NCBI GenBank assembly: GCA_003508835.1
Contig: PUFA01000066.1
Span: forward strand, 4,792,501 to 4,856,500
Direction of reading: 5' to 3'
Origin: Eonycteris spelaea
Taxonomy: Eukaryota; Chordata; Mammalia; Chiroptera; Pteropodidae
Length of the DNA stretch: 64,000 bases
The notes under the pieces were generated by a model, which saw only the letters and a program-made list of their open reading frames with translations, searched no databases and was not told the DNA's origin. Shown piece by piece: positions 1 through 10,525 of the stretch. Every line of letters begins with the position of its first letter. Positions within the stretch are counted from its first letter, which is position 1. The translations under genes were made by a program, and so were the position numbers.

Positions 1-120
1 CATGAACTGAAAAGGAACACAAATTTTTCTGAGCTAATCGAGCAGGAGTTAGACTAGTGAGAGGAGAAAATACTAGAATAAGCACCTATGTGGACAGGTA
101 TATACAGAATTTAGATATTG

Positions 121-590
121 TTCATTGTTCATTCACTCAGTTACTATTTGAGCACTTAGTGTACGCCAGGGACTGGAAACACAGCCAAAAACAAAGCTGA
201 CAGTGTCCTTGTGACATTCAGACGTGGAAATGTGTGGAAATTCTTTACGGTCATTGTGACCGGTGCTGGCAGAGTAAAGCCTACTGTGTGCGGGTCTAAC
301 AGCCAGAGTCTGGGGATTGAACGAGGCTTCCTTGAGGAGGTGACACTTAATGTGGCACTCAAAGTCTGAGAAGGAGTTGACCATTTTAGAAGCAAATTTT
401 CAAACTTTACACTTTGAGTGAATTAAGTGGCAACTGACCTGTGGGAGCAGGGAACTCCTGGCCGAGAGGTCCTCGGTGCGAATGTCCTGCGGTGGGAGAG
501 AGCCGGTGTGGTGAGGGCGACCTTAGCCCCATTGGATCGCCTGAGAGAGGGAAACAGAGGCAGGGGAGGCAGCTGGTTGGGGGGGGCGGC
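121..590 (-). repeat. L2 LINE fragment, 3' end
   Basis: The plus strand reads as the reverse complement of an L2 3' end. It opens with a TTCATTCACTCAG-type end and a 'gagcacttagtgtacgccag' block (the reverse of the cctggcacatagtaggtgctc tail). A 'gaggaggtgacac' block follows near 335 and a 'ggtgcgaatgtcctgcgg' block near 475. The order matches L2 read backwards. It is an old, non-coding LINE remnant; the small ORFs across it are chance. Confidence 0.75.
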
Positions 591-756
591 TGTTGCTTAC
601 AGCTGTTTGGTCTTTGGCTAAAGATCACCTGCAGAATAGCAATTGAGCTATGAAGAGCTTAAAAAAGAGGAGGCGTGGTATGGGTATGAGTTGCAGGAAA
701 ATTACTTACCATCCTAGGGCATGTGCTAGAACATAAAGGAGGGTGATAGGAAATGC
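591..756. other. Unique sequence, nothing recognised
   Basis: Short non-repetitive spacer between the L2 fragment and the TG-rich tract. No motif or coding signal seen. Confidence 0.5.
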
Positions 757-800
757 GTTTGCGTGTGTGTGTGCGTGTGTGCAGGTGTGCAGGTGTTTGT
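757..800. repeat. TG-rich simple repeat
   Basis: Imperfect (TG)n with interspersed GCAGG units; directly visible. Degenerate and therefore probably not highly length-variable. Confidence 0.85.
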
Positions 801-2060
801 ATTGTCTCCGTGTGCATGCGTCTGTCCTTACACACAAATGGCACATCCAGATATCTAGTGAGTATTCGCAGAGTGATGTTGAGCCTAGCACGGTTAATGA
901 TTAAAATCCAAATTAGGTTTGGAGAGGAAAATTAAAATAATTAAAAAAATAATAAAATAATACAACACAGCAAACTCGCTTGCTGTGTTTCTAGCTTCTA
1001 TTCACAAAACTAATTTATATCATTATGAATTATGTGTAAGCGTGTCTATCTTATCAAGCCTATTTGGAAAGAAAAAACATTTTGTCTCTCTCATCAAGGA
1101 ACCGATTCCACTGAACTGTGTGGGGGTTCATACTGATGGGCAAGGCTAAAAAGATGAGCTTAAATCAATACATAGCTGGTCTGGCATATAGAATGGAGAA
1201 TAAAAGCGTAATTTGTAGTTTTGAATTTGGTTTTCTTAATGATGTAAACAGTGTGTTTAGTCTTTAAGAAGTGGAGAGAGGGAGAGAGGGAGAAAGAGAG
1301 GGGAAAAGGAAAGAACAAGCATTTGAGGGGTAGTTAATTGGGTAATTGGGGATTGGGTGTCACTTGAACTTAAGCCTGTGGTTAATTCATGCCTTATTCT
1401 TTAGGAATGACATGGGCAGGGCAGTTATTGAAATAATGAATTGCTCACTTGTTCTGGGCAAATAGAAAATTCCTCTGGTTGAATAAAATTGTGGGAGGAG
1501 GCGTTTGATAGGTTTATAATGGCTTAAGAGTCTGGGTGGGTGTTGTTCCCTTGACAGTCAGAAGGGAGAACTTTGGGGAACAAGATATTTTCAGCAAAGG
1601 CAGGGGGATTAAAAAATTATTCTTATGAACTCGTCATTTTTAAAGAGAATTGACATCTGCTACCTAAAGCATTTTCAAAACAAATGTCAAAAACAACATA
1701 GTGGCACAATTTCAACTCAGAGTAGGGGCTGAAATGATAATAAGGTATTTGAAGAGTTTTTGAGGAAAAGTCAATGTAAAAGCCAAGTTAGGGAAGTGCA
1801 GCAGAGATCAATTATTTGTGTTTTCAAATTAAGGAGAGACAAATTATTATATAAACTTTCCATATCATTTTTTAAAGCATAGGAGATTCTAAAGAGATTT
1901 TTTCCAGCCAAAAAGCTTCTGTCCAAATTCAGACCTTTAGGATGTCTTGTGGGAGGCAAATTTCTACGTTATTTCAATGGCAAATATCAGGCTCTTGACT
2001 AGTCACCAAAAGCACCAGATTATCTCCTTCCATGTGGGAATTCCCCCCAAAAGACCCAAG
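801..2060. other. Unique AT-rich intergenic stretch with a GA tract
   Basis: No recognised repeat family and no credible exon. An A-rich patch lies at about 930-962 and a purine (GA-rich) tract at about 1271-1316. The rest is ordinary AT-rich non-coding DNA. Confidence 0.5.
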
Positions 2061-3885
2061 TTGGAGCTCTGAGGATGTTTTTGTTTGTTTCATTCTGTCC
2101 GTTTTGTTTTGCTTTTGTTTTTTCTGTCGTGGCTCCGTGGAGTCTTCGGCCTCCGGATGCTGTGATTTTTATCATCACTTTCTCTAGTCTTTTAGAGTGC
2201 ACAGAATGCTCTTGTCCCGGGGTGTACACTTCACTTCTCATGCTCGCCTCATGCTTCTAAGCAGATGTTGACCGTCTCCTCCTTCAACAAAACAAGTCAC
2301 CCCACAGCTATGACCCTGGGCCCAACACTGCAGTGCTTTGGGTGGAGCCAGAAAATGTGAATTCCTACCCCTCCACCACATCGCATCCCTCAGCAGAATG
2401 AGAAAAGGTTGATCTTTGACCATTCCCGTTGTGATTGCATCATCAGAATCTCACCACCATAGTCCTCCTCGCCTAAGCACACGCTTCTGAAGGAAGCGCA
2501 GCGGAGAGGCATCCGCCCACCCACACGACCCAGTCACCGAGGAGGAAGATGCTGCTCTGCTGTCCAGTGGCTGCGCCTCTCCCGCCCGCGTCCGTGCGCG
2601 GCCGGCCTCCAGCCTTTCGGTGGGAGGGCACTGGCCTGCTTTTGCTTGGCCAATGGGGTTGGAAACAAAACCAAACAAAATAAAACAGTGACGTGCTGAG
2701 TTATGACAAAACGAGACACGTGTCACAGGGGGAGAAAATGACAGCTTTCCTGCTGCAGTGATTACAAAAACAAAGCAAGTTCACCACCACCGTGGTTATG
2801 GATGTAGAATGAAACACGTTTATTGCGTTGTAAATCGAAGGCCTCGAACCTGCTTTCGAAGTGTCAGACCTGAAAAGCTGATGATCTCCCCCAAATTGCC
2901 ACCAGTTGGTATCTTTCCAGCTTTCTTAGTTTTATTTTTCCACCAACTGAAAGCTTAAACTAGAATTATTTCCTCCTCTAAAATACTTTTATTTTGTGGA
3001 GTTGGACATTTTCCCATTACTTGTTCTCTGTAAGATTTACTTAGCCGCAACAAAACAGTCCCACTTAAAACTTAACCAAATGGGTCCACGTGAAAAGAGA
3101 CACAAACAATAATCTCAAAGAAAGTGAATATCGTATTTGCTAAGAGTCGCTCACATAGCTTTCTGTGTTAGTGTGTCCTGCGCATCTCAGGGAAGTACAT
3201 GGATCCTGCTCGGCATGGCGTTCGCTGTGCAAAATCCTGCTTGCTGCATTTTAAGTGGCCGAGCTAAGCCGGGCTGTGTGCAGGCTCGTGGTGCTCGTGG
3301 CCACCACACATCAGAAACCGCGACTCCAACCCTCTTATGATTCCCACTTCATACTGCAGCTTCAGCTGAGAAGCTCATTGGTAGTGCCCACGACACATTG
3401 TTGATACTCTTATTTCAATGAAAAGAGACTCAGATAGACAAACCCAGAGTGTTAAATTATAGAACCAACTGCTCGTTCATCCAATCCAACATGATTATAT
3501 TATTGACCAGAAGCCAGGACCTTACTGTATGCCTTATCATTTCAATAGTCCAGAATTAGCAGAATAAGATGATTTTGTACCGGGGGAAATATATCAACCA
3601 AATACACATATGAAAAGAAATCTTATGACTATCAAATGGCACTCAGAAGTACGTGAAAATTTAGAGTAGGGGTATAGTAGGGTATCAAGAAATGTTTATT
3701 TCATGGTTGATTGAATGAACAGGTGGCCGAATGGTAAGTTCCCCCTGGTCAGGGCTAAGAGCTATTTCCTTGAAACTGAGAAAACCAGATACCCCCACAG
3801 CTCCCTCTTGAAGCCGTACCTTTTGGCCAAAGAGCAGATGGCTCATCATCTCTGAGTCACTCTACAGTCACCGTCCCGTCTGCTT
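2061..3885. other. Unique stretch, no gene seen
   Basis: A T-rich tract (TTTTG-like units) at about 2073-2130 is followed by moderately GC-rich DNA at 2450-2650. I find no splice-flanked open frame or known repeat. A weak L2-like 'tgattgaatgaac' end is present near 3710. Confidence 0.45.
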
Positions 3886-3889
3886 CCCC

Positions 3890-4105
3890 AGTAGGACTAA
3901 GATATTCTGTGCCTAGCAACGTTCTATACATTTTACAAAACAAAGTCATGAGGTAGGTACAAGTATCACCACATCACGGATGAGAAAACTGAAAAACAGA
4001 GGGCTTGGGAAATATGGTATCACAGCTAGTAAGAGATGCAGCTGGAACTCAACCCAGAAGACCCGATTCTAAAGCCAGGGTTCCTGACCACTAGCCTGTG
4101 GCCCA
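3890..4105 (-). repeat. MIR SINE
   Basis: Reads as a reverse-complemented MIR. A 'tcatgaggtaggtac' block near 3948 leads into 'gatgagaaaactgaaaaaca', then 'cacagctagtaagagatgca' and a degenerate 'aactcaacccagaagac', and finally a 'gaccactagcctg' end. This is the usual order of the MIR core in antisense. Confidence 0.8.
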
Positions 4106-4264
4106 TGACTGTTCAGACACCTGCTAGGCACAGATTTATATCTTAATGTAAGATACTTTGAGATGAACAGCCCTCTAACAAACTGGTGCCACCCAAGACT
4201 GACAGGTAGACTTGCATCCTCATCACCAATGAGGTCACGTTGGCATCCAGTACACACACTTTCT

Positions 4265-4383
4265 ATCCTTATTCCTCTCTCTCCCTCTCTCTCTCCCCCC
4301 ACCACCCCTCTGCCTCTTCTTCCCCCACCTCCCTGCACTCTTTCCCCCTCCCCTCACCCCCTCTTCACCCCCCACCCCATTTA
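4265..4383. repeat. CT/C-rich low-complexity tract
   Basis: About 120 bases of almost pure pyrimidine on the plus strand (CTCTCT, then CCCCACC, CCCCTC units). It is a polypyrimidine/polypurine mirror-type tract of the sort that can form triplex DNA. The opposite-strand open frames across it are composition artefacts. Confidence 0.85.
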
Positions 4384-4431
4384 GCCAATCATTTGCCTTC
4401 TTTAGCCGTCCCTTATAAATATCTTCTAATC

Positions 4432-4656
4432 CAGTGGTCCCCAACCTTTTTGGCACCAGGGACCAGTGCTTCCATGAGAATCTAGTGTCTGATGATCTGA
4501 GGTGGAGCTGAGGTGGTGATGCCAGCTCTGCGGAGCGGCTGTAAATGCAGATGAAGCTTCGCTTGCTGCCCTCGCCGCTCACCTCCTGCTGTGAGCCCAG
4601 TTCCTAAGAGGCCATGGACAGGGACTGGTCCATGCCCCAGAGGATGGGGACTCCTG
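4432..4656 (+). mobile_element. MER1-type hAT (Charlie) non-autonomous transposon
   Basis: Starts CAGTGGTCCCCAACC and ends in a degenerate GGGGACTCCTG, i.e. hAT-type terminal inverted repeats. Internal landmarks are 'ggcaccagggaccagtgct', 'ctgatgatctgaggtggag', 'taaatgcagatgaagctt' and 'ctcacctcctgctgtg', all in MER1 order. The flanking octamers ttctaatc and gtctaatt share a tctaat core, consistent with a mutated 8-base target-site duplication. No transposase is encoded. It shares an internal deletion with the copy at 44904-45129. Confidence 0.88.
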
Positions 4657-4667
4657 GTCTAATTCCT

Positions 4668-4826
4668 TGCTGCTCAGAATGTGGTCTGCAGAAGAGCAGT
4701 ATCAGCCTCACCTAGCTTTGTAAGAAATGAAGAATCTCAGGGCATTCCAGATCTAATGAATCAGAGTCTTCATTTTAACAAGATCCCTCTGTGATTCAAA
4801 CGCATACGAAATTTTGACAAGAATGG
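4668..4826 (+). mobile_element. MER5A hAT transposon fragment
   Basis: Contains degraded MER5A landmarks in order: 'gtggtctgcagaagagcag', 'atcagcctcacctagct', 'aagaaatgaagaatctcag', 'aatgaatcagagtcttcatt' and a TTTTAACAAG block. Both termini are eroded. It lies 12 bases after the MER1-type element. Confidence 0.75.
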
Positions 4827-4953
4827 GTCTGGTACCTGTCTCGCAGACCCCCACGCAGCTGAGCCAATTTAGAATATTCCCTTGGTTTGGGCGAGTTCAC
4901 TTCTCATTCTCACTCTAGGAGTTCCTTGTTTTCTTAAATGAACTCTTTTTATG

Positions 4954-4998
4954 CCCCCCCCCACCACACACTCACACACACACACATGTACACACACA
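4954..4998. repeat. C-run followed by (CA)n
   Basis: Nine consecutive C residues, then CCACCACACACTC and (CA)n interrupted by TGTA. Directly visible microsatellite. Confidence 0.9.
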
Positions 4999-5947
4999 GG
5001 GAATCTTTGGGATTTCAAAGAAGAGCAAAATGTTGGGGAAATTAACTCCAGGTGGCCCTCTTTTTTATTTTGCCAAGTAAAAACATTAAAACAAAACAAG
5101 AAAACAAGCCACAGTTAACTAGTTATTCTTTCACAATCTCAGAATAAAGGATAGGATTTTTAATGGAATACTTAATAAGAATTTATGATTTTTTTGTGTT
5201 TTTTTGTTTGTTTGTTTCACCTCGGTCCTGATTAGGAAAATATATATATAAATAATAGCCTCACAGATTAATATTCGTGGGTCACTTCAGATTTGTAACC
5301 ATTTTACCGAAAGTGTTGGGAGCCGAGGTGTCCGGACTTGTCTTTCTCTCCTCTGGGTCATCTATTCGCGGAAAGGGTTTATTATCCAAAATTGAGGCAG
5401 AAAAGCGAAGACGTCCTAACAGTTACTTCTCAACAGGCTATACCCATTAATGAAAGCTGGCTATTTCCTGTATGAAAATGTCACGTTCATCTTTGCCCTT
5501 AATGGGTTTTGAGATCGAGCATTTTTATCATGCAAGAAAAGGTAGGCAGCTTCGTGCAGAGGAGGCGCACAGAGAAAAGGTGCGGAGGTATGTGAGATGA
5601 CGTGAGCCTGGACATTCAGCTGTTTTCTCCGTGAACAGGAAGTGGTTCCCAATTACATCAACTCACCAAATAGTTATCGAGTATTGACCACAACCTCTAG
5701 GTAGAGAGCATCCCCATCACCTGTTTATGAATATTTCCCCCTTCGTATAGCCCAGTAGGACATCTGAGTCATTCAAAGTGAGGTCTCCCCGAACCTAACC
5801 CCGAAATGCTGAGGAATAAATGCAACAATTCTCCGTAAGTGGTGTAAGCACGGAGTGAGCACTAAAAAGAATTCAACTTAATTATCAGCGCTAGCTTCCC
5901 ATCGTCTGTGTGATTAAAACACCTCCTTTGTTCGGCAGGCAAGCTTG
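4999..5947. other. Unique stretch with T-rich patch
   Basis: A T-rich (TTTG)n patch at about 5187-5217 and a short (TA)n at about 5240-5252. Otherwise non-repetitive, with no exon-like feature. Confidence 0.5.
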
Positions 5948-6078
5948 TGTATTCATTCATTCAAGCAGTATTCTTGACACACCTACCCTGTGCCAGATAG
6001 TGTCAGAGTCACTGGAGATCGAGGAATGGAAAGAGAAGCGACACTTCCCACTGTCCTGGGCTTTACCTTCCATCCCCT
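5948..6078 (-). repeat. L2 LINE fragment, 3' end
   Basis: The plus strand begins 'attcattcattcaagcag' and continues 'ccctgtgccagatagtgtc' and 'cactggagatcgaggaatgg'. This is the reverse complement of the L2 tail and the following 3' UTR. Confidence 0.75.
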
Positions 6079-6112
6079 GCCTCACAGCGATGGGCGAGGA
6101 TGAAAGGAGCCG

Positions 6113-6431
6113 TGTGCAATTAGCCGGCTCGGCGCTGAACGCAGAGACACAGACGAGGCGGCTCAAACAACAGGCACTTGTTTCTCTGCGTCCTGAAGGC
6201 CAGAAGTCCCAGATCCGGGCGCCGGCATGGTTGGGGTCTGGTGCGGCCCTCTCCCTGACTTGCTCACGTGATGGAGAAAAAGCAAGCTCTCTCCTGTCTT
6301 TTCCTCCGGGGGCACAGATCCCATTCGTGAGGGCTCCACCCTCATGGCCTAAGCACCTCCCAAAGGCCCCTCCCATTGGGGGGTTAGGGCTCCAGGACAT
6401 GAATTTGGGGGACACAGTTTAGTCCATAGCA
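6113..6431 (+). mobile_element. ERVL-MaLR-type LTR (MLT1/MST-like), solitary
   Basis: Starts TGTGCAATTAGCC and ends TTTAGTCCATAGCA, so it keeps TG...CA ends. Landmarks in order are 'ggctcaaacaacagg', 'cctgaaggccagaagtccc', 'cccattcgtgagggctccac', 'ctcatggcctaagcacctcc' and 'attggggggttagggctcc'. No internal retroviral sequence follows, so this is a solo LTR. No convincing 5-base target duplication is left. The long open frame across it is chance. The exact subfamily is uncertain. The element at 63055-63405 belongs to the same type. Confidence 0.7.
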
Positions 6432-6639
6432 GCATGGAACTGATTAGAGACGTAATCTGCTTGTGGCGAATGTGCAAAAACTCTTTCCCTTGTCTTCCAT
6501 TTATCGAGTCTCAGCTACGGCCGGGGTCTCCGCTGGGATCGGGGGAAACAGCAGTGGCTTGGCACACCCCGACTCCTGCCACTCGTGGGTTTTCTGGGCG
6601 GTGGTCTCTGCCCTGACTTAGGTTGCATCCTCCTCCCCC
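6432..6639. other. Unique spacer
   Basis: Non-repetitive; nothing recognised between the LTR and the next L2. Confidence 0.4.
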
Positions 6640-6901
6640 TCCTGCTTAAAGCTCTGGTTTTCCATGGCATTTTGTATCCTGCTGTGTATTAACATTTGTG
6701 ACTTGTTTTTTATTTGCCTACAAGTTGGTGTCCTCCTGTACACTGGGAGCCCATCAAGGTCAAGGACAGCGACTTAATTGTTCCTGTACCTTACCAAATT
6801 CTGCACCCCTCCCCACCCTTCAAGCCTCACCCCCCAGAACACCACCTGGCACAGAATGGTCCTCTGTTAATATGCGGAGAATGAATGGATACATTTTGTA
6901 A
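6640..6901 (+). repeat. L2 LINE fragment, 3' end
   Basis: Shows 'ttttttatttgcctac', 'ctgggagcccatcaaggtc', 'aggacagcgacttaattg' and 'cacctggcacagaatggtcc', ending 'gagaatgaatggata'. This is the order of the L2 3' UTR and tail. Confidence 0.75.
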
Positions 6902-6919
6902 CATTGCTCCTGCGGTTAG

Positions 6920-7326
6920 AACTCCGGGAGACTTCCCACGCTGCACTTAAAGCCCAATTCTTTACCCTGGCCTCTCCCTTGGCCCACCTCCCACCTCTTC
7001 AGCATCAGATAATACGACCCCCGCCCCCTTTTCTCACAGCTGCCTCTCCCTTCTGTTTCTGAAAACAGCTGATCCACTGTGCCCTCCCAGTCTTTGCCCT
7101 GGTCCTCACCTCCACCTCCGATGTTCTTTTCCCGGTTCTTCCCCTTGCCCGCCTTCTCCTCAGCATTCTGTCACCTCCTCCGAGAGGCCCTTGATGACTG
7201 CTTCATTGAACTGGCGTCTTCCTAGCCATCCTCTTTCAACTTTTTTTCAGCTTGAATTTCTTTAATGGCACTTATCGTTGTGAAATTATCTTGTTGCGTG
7301 GATTTCATTTCATGTTTCTGCTAGAA
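6920..7326 (+). repeat. L2 LINE, 5' part of a copy split by MER20
   Basis: Landmarks are 'tctgtcacctcctccgagag', 'gcccttgatgactgcttc', 'ggcacttatcgttgtgaaat' and 'tgcgtggatttcatttcatg'. They match the L2 3' region up to the 'cacttatcac' block. The copy resumes at about 7563 after the MER20. Confidence 0.78.
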
Positions 7327-7562
7327 CAGTGGCTCTTACCAGGGGGGTGGTTTTGCCTCCCAGGGAACATTTACTAATGTCTAAAGACATTTGGGGTTGT
7401 CACAACTGGAGAGGGGGTGTTACTGGCCTCTAGAACAGTAGGGGCTGGGGATGCCGCCGAGCACTCCACAATGCACAAGACACCCCCTCACGCGCATGCA
7501 CACACACACCCACACAAAGCAGTGTCTTGTCACAGTGTTAACAGTGTTCAGACTGAGACCTG
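7327..7562 (+). mobile_element. MER20 hAT transposon
   Basis: Begins CAGTGGCTCTTACC and runs through 'gggaacatttactaatgtc', 'agacatttggggttgtcaca', 'actggagagggggtgttac', 'ggggctggggatgccgcc' and 'acaatgcacaagacaccccc', with a degraded end near 'gactgagacctg'. A CA-rich patch (about 7495-7515) has grown inside it. It interrupts an L2. A clear 8-base duplication no longer survives. Confidence 0.85.
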
Positions 7563-7680
7563 TTGGAGTAGACCATACACCATGAGGACAGGAGAGTCTC
7601 TGGTTCTTCTCTAGGTAGTTGTCTCAAACAGTGCCTGACACATACGTTCTTTTAAGAAGTGTTTATGGCATGGATAAACA
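7563..7680 (+). repeat. L2 LINE, 3' part of the split copy
   Basis: 'gtagaccatacaccatgagg acagg' corresponds to the L2 'ctgtaagctcc..gagggcagg' block. It is followed by 'acagtgcctgacacatacg' and an eroded tail, directly continuing the L2 left of MER20. Confidence 0.65.
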
Positions 7681-8040
7681 AAGTTCTGTATTAGAAATAC
7701 AAGGGGGAATGTGACAGAAGGATCTCTACCTCATCATTTTTGAATGAGTGGAACCTGAATTCAATGCCATGCCATTAGACATTCTCTGGTAAAAGGATGC
7801 TGTTTTAACTTGCTAATGGTCGTGTTGATGGGACAGGACGGGAGAGTGAGAATTGTCAGGAGGTGGTGGGGTTCTCTCACCTCTATTCCTAGGGATGCTC
7901 AAAGCTTCACATTGCTCCCTCTTCAAGGGACTCAAAGTAAAGATAGCACCCATCTGTGTCATGACAGAAGCATTTTTCAAAGATTTTTCCGGGAAGGGAA
8001 GAATGAAAAAAAAAATAATAATAAAAAGGCAGATTTAATG
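7681..8040. other. Unique stretch with A-rich run
   Basis: Non-repetitive except for an A-rich (AAT)n-like run at about 8005-8026. No gene signal. Confidence 0.5.
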
Positions 8041-8560
8041 ATAAATAATCATGCCCTGCCTCTGACATTAAAGGGCATCATTGTCTCGGCTCAGCGACGT
8101 AAATCATCGTAATGGACGGATCCTTTAAAAGTAACATGGAATTTAAAAATGGAAAATATGAAGCCCTCGCAGGATGACTGTGGAAATCATCCGTTTATTA
8201 TCTAGGTGTGCTTAATAGTGTGCTGCCTGATGAAGAATCATTTGCCAACCCCGAGGAATGGCTCGTTTTCCAATTCAATCACTCAGGCTCGCACTGCCTA
8301 GGACTTCTCCTCCTGCCTCCACCTCTTCCCTCATGACTTCCTTTGTCACTGTCTCGAGAGAGAGTGTCACAGCCATAATGTCCGTGAAGGTATCCACTAA
8401 GCAGTTTCAGAGGAACAAGGTGGGTTCACCATGAGCTGCTGCGGTTAGCGACAAATCAGCTGTAATTGGCGAGAATGACTCATTTGAAAGGGATTATTAG
8501 CTGAATGTTAATTGATTAGTGGAACTAAAGCAATTAAAGGGAGCTGAGCCTGAGCCCTCC
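8041..8560. promoter_or_regulatory. Candidate conserved non-coding regulatory block
   Basis: Repeat-free. The 8440-8545 part is dense in homeodomain-type cores: 'cagctgtaattggcg', 'ggattattagctgaatg', 'ttaattgattag' and 'aagcaattaaaggg'. It also carries an AP-1-like 'aatgactcat' and an E-box CAGCTG. This composition is typical of developmental enhancers, but enhancer status is inference. Chance AT-rich DNA also contains TAAT cores, and no alignment was possible. Confidence 0.35.
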
Positions 8561-8767
8561 CCCACCCATCCCCAGCAGGGCACCTGTCCCTGTGACTCAC
8601 CCCGGGGCAAGACGTGAGTCTTCCTGGTCCACAGAGGTGTAGCCTTCTTTGTGGTTTCCAAAGTTCATGAGAGGCTTTGACATCAAGAAATGGAAATTAA
8701 ATAGACAAGTGCAAAACAAAAATTTTTTTAAAGGCAAGCTCCTGCTTTATATGCCTGCATCAGACAG
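8561..8767. other. Unique spacer
   Basis: GC-rich start then A/T-rich end; no repeat or gene recognised. Confidence 0.4.
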
Positions 8768-9040
8768 GATCAGCTAGGTTATGCTGTTACAACACACAGT
8801 CCAACCACAGTGACTTAGCCCCCGAAAGCTTGCTTTTTGTGCATGCTGCCTACCAAACGTGAGCTGAGGTCATGGGCTGCACAGGTTGCAAGCCCATGAA
8901 ACTGACCAGCCTAAGACACAACACCCTCACCCCCACACACAATGACTTACACCAAAGTCTCGTATTTTACTTGCGCGTGGAGAGGGCTCTGTTCGTCATT
9001 GTCCCTAAATTCTAAGGCGACCAGACCGTTGCTTCCTGCC
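8768..9040 (+). mobile_element. Possible degraded LTR-type repeat
   Basis: 'gatcagctaggttatgctg', 'ttacaacacacagtccaacc' and 'cacagtgacttagccccc' resemble the start of a widespread mammalian LTR-type repeat (ctaggatatgctg..aacaaacaacccc..cagtggctta). The remainder is too eroded to assign. Low confidence in both family and ends. Confidence 0.35.
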
Positions 9041-9160
9041 ATGAACTTGGAGGAAGAGGACAACTGAACTGCCCGTGAGCAGCTCTGCTTACTCCCCCCC
9101 GCCTAGTGCTTTACGCAAGTGGAGGAGGTTCGGCATCGTCCTCACACCGATAATCGATGC
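9041..9160. other. Unique spacer
   Basis: Nothing recognised. Confidence 0.4.
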
Positions 9161-9400
9161 CGTTATCCAGCTGTGGCTACGCGCCAGGATCCGTGCTTAT
9201 CACTTTCTGTGCATTATCTCGTTGGATGTTCACAACAGCCCTGTGAAGCGGAGGGCTTTACAAACCCCCGTTTCTGAGATGAGGCACGGAGTGGGGTACC
9301 GTGCCCACTGTCCGACCTGGGAAGTTACAGAGCTCGGTTCCGGCTGTAGTTTGCTCACCTCCATGGCCCGCACTAACCACCAGGCTCCACCAGTCGCCCG
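9161..9400 (-). repeat. MIR SINE
   Basis: Antisense MIR: 'acgcgccaggatccgtgc', 'gcattatctcgttggatgtt', 'cacaacagccctgtgaag', 'tctgagatgaggcacgga', then 'gaagttacagagctcgg' and 'actaaccaccaggctcc'. CpG-containing positions are unusually well retained for an element of this age. Confidence 0.8.
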
Positions 9401-9924
9401 TAAAGGAGGCCCCTCCTGACTCTCCGTCCGGGGCCTCTGGAAGTGGACCGGATGCGGTCGGTGCTGGTGGGTCCCAGCACGATTTTAGGTAGCACGTGTG
9501 ACGGCATTTTTTTTTTATTTAATAGTAACATTATTGAAACATGCATTTGAAAAAGGTATAACTAACATGGCCCAATCGTGGTCTAATAAATATCATTGCT
9601 TAAGTTGAGGCTTAACTAAATATTTAAGTTTAAAAATAGTCCACTTTTAAAAGTAGGTAAATATAATAAGACTACTACACAGATGCAGGAAAATGTGAAA
9701 GTGGCAACTAATTGATGCAGGTGCGAAAAAATTCTTTTCATGTAATGAGTCAGTGGAACAGCCTAATGTTCGCGAAGACAGACCACGGGCTGGAGGATGC
9801 TCTGCGCCACCTGCCTTGGCAAAAGCCCCTCGTTTTCCTTCCAACCTGTCCCCACACCAGGGGTTAAGAGCATCGCCCCCTGTGCTCAGTTCCATCTTCT
9901 GTAGTTCAGGGCCAGTCGTATTGT
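9401..9924. other. Unique stretch
   Basis: A T-run at about 9508-9518 is followed by AT-rich and then mixed sequence. No recognised repeat or exon. Confidence 0.45.
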
Positions 9925-10045
9925 CTGGTAGTTACATAACATGTCTGTCTTCCCGATTAGACTCTGTCCCTCTCATGGAATTTTATTTGTCTTGGTATTT
10001 CAATTCCTGGACCAGGTAGCTATTTTTTTGAGTAAACACATAGAC
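9925..10045 (+). repeat. L2 LINE fragment, 3' end
   Basis: 'acatgtctgtcttcccgatt', 'agactctgtccctctcatgg' and 'ttatttgtcttggtatttc' match the L2 3' UTR; the tail is degraded. Confidence 0.6.
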
Positions 10046-10429
10046 CTTGCTTCAGAAGAGTCCGCCATGTACTGAGAGAGAAGCATTGTTCCAGTGGTAC
10101 TCTGCAGCAGGTGACAGGTAAAACATTCGGTCCAAACTGGTTTATAGGGAATGTCCCGGCTCACGCAGCTGATAAACCGAGAGGTAATTCATACTTCAGG
10201 GAAGGCTTAGCCTAGCAGTTGGACAGTATCCCCCAAGAAGGCAACTTCTTTCTGTTGTCAAAGGCTGCCTTCTCATGCGGCCCTAAGATGATGGCTGGAA
10301 GAGCCTGGAGGTATAAGCTTCCTCATTTATAACCAACAGGGAAGAGGAAGTGTTCTTCTCCCTCTTTCCTGGTAATTGTGTGGGTAATCATGGGATTGGA
10401 CCACTTCATATCAGGTGCCAAGTTCCTAA
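10046..10429. other. Unique stretch
   Basis: No recognised repeat, RNA gene or exon. A weak MIR-like 'gctcacgcagctgataaacc' sits near 10160. Confidence 0.4.
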
Positions 10430-10525
10430 ACCTATCTTAGTCTTCAGGGGAACGAAATGGCTTAGCCTAGGTCACCTGCTCTACTGCTAAACCTAGAAGT
10501 GGGGTTCGGGTCCCCAGAATCCTGC
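10430..10525 (-). repeat. MIR SINE fragment (weak)
   Basis: 'ggcttagcctaggtcacctg' and 'agaagtggggttcgggtcc' resemble the antisense MIR 'aagtaacttgcccaaggtcac' and 'gggattcgaacc' blocks. Confidence 0.4.

Noticed and set aside
5910..6422. 170-codon open frame on the plus strand, with a 152-codon frame opposite
   Set aside because: It lies across an L2 tail and a solo LTR. Both strands are open together, which reflects composition rather than coding.
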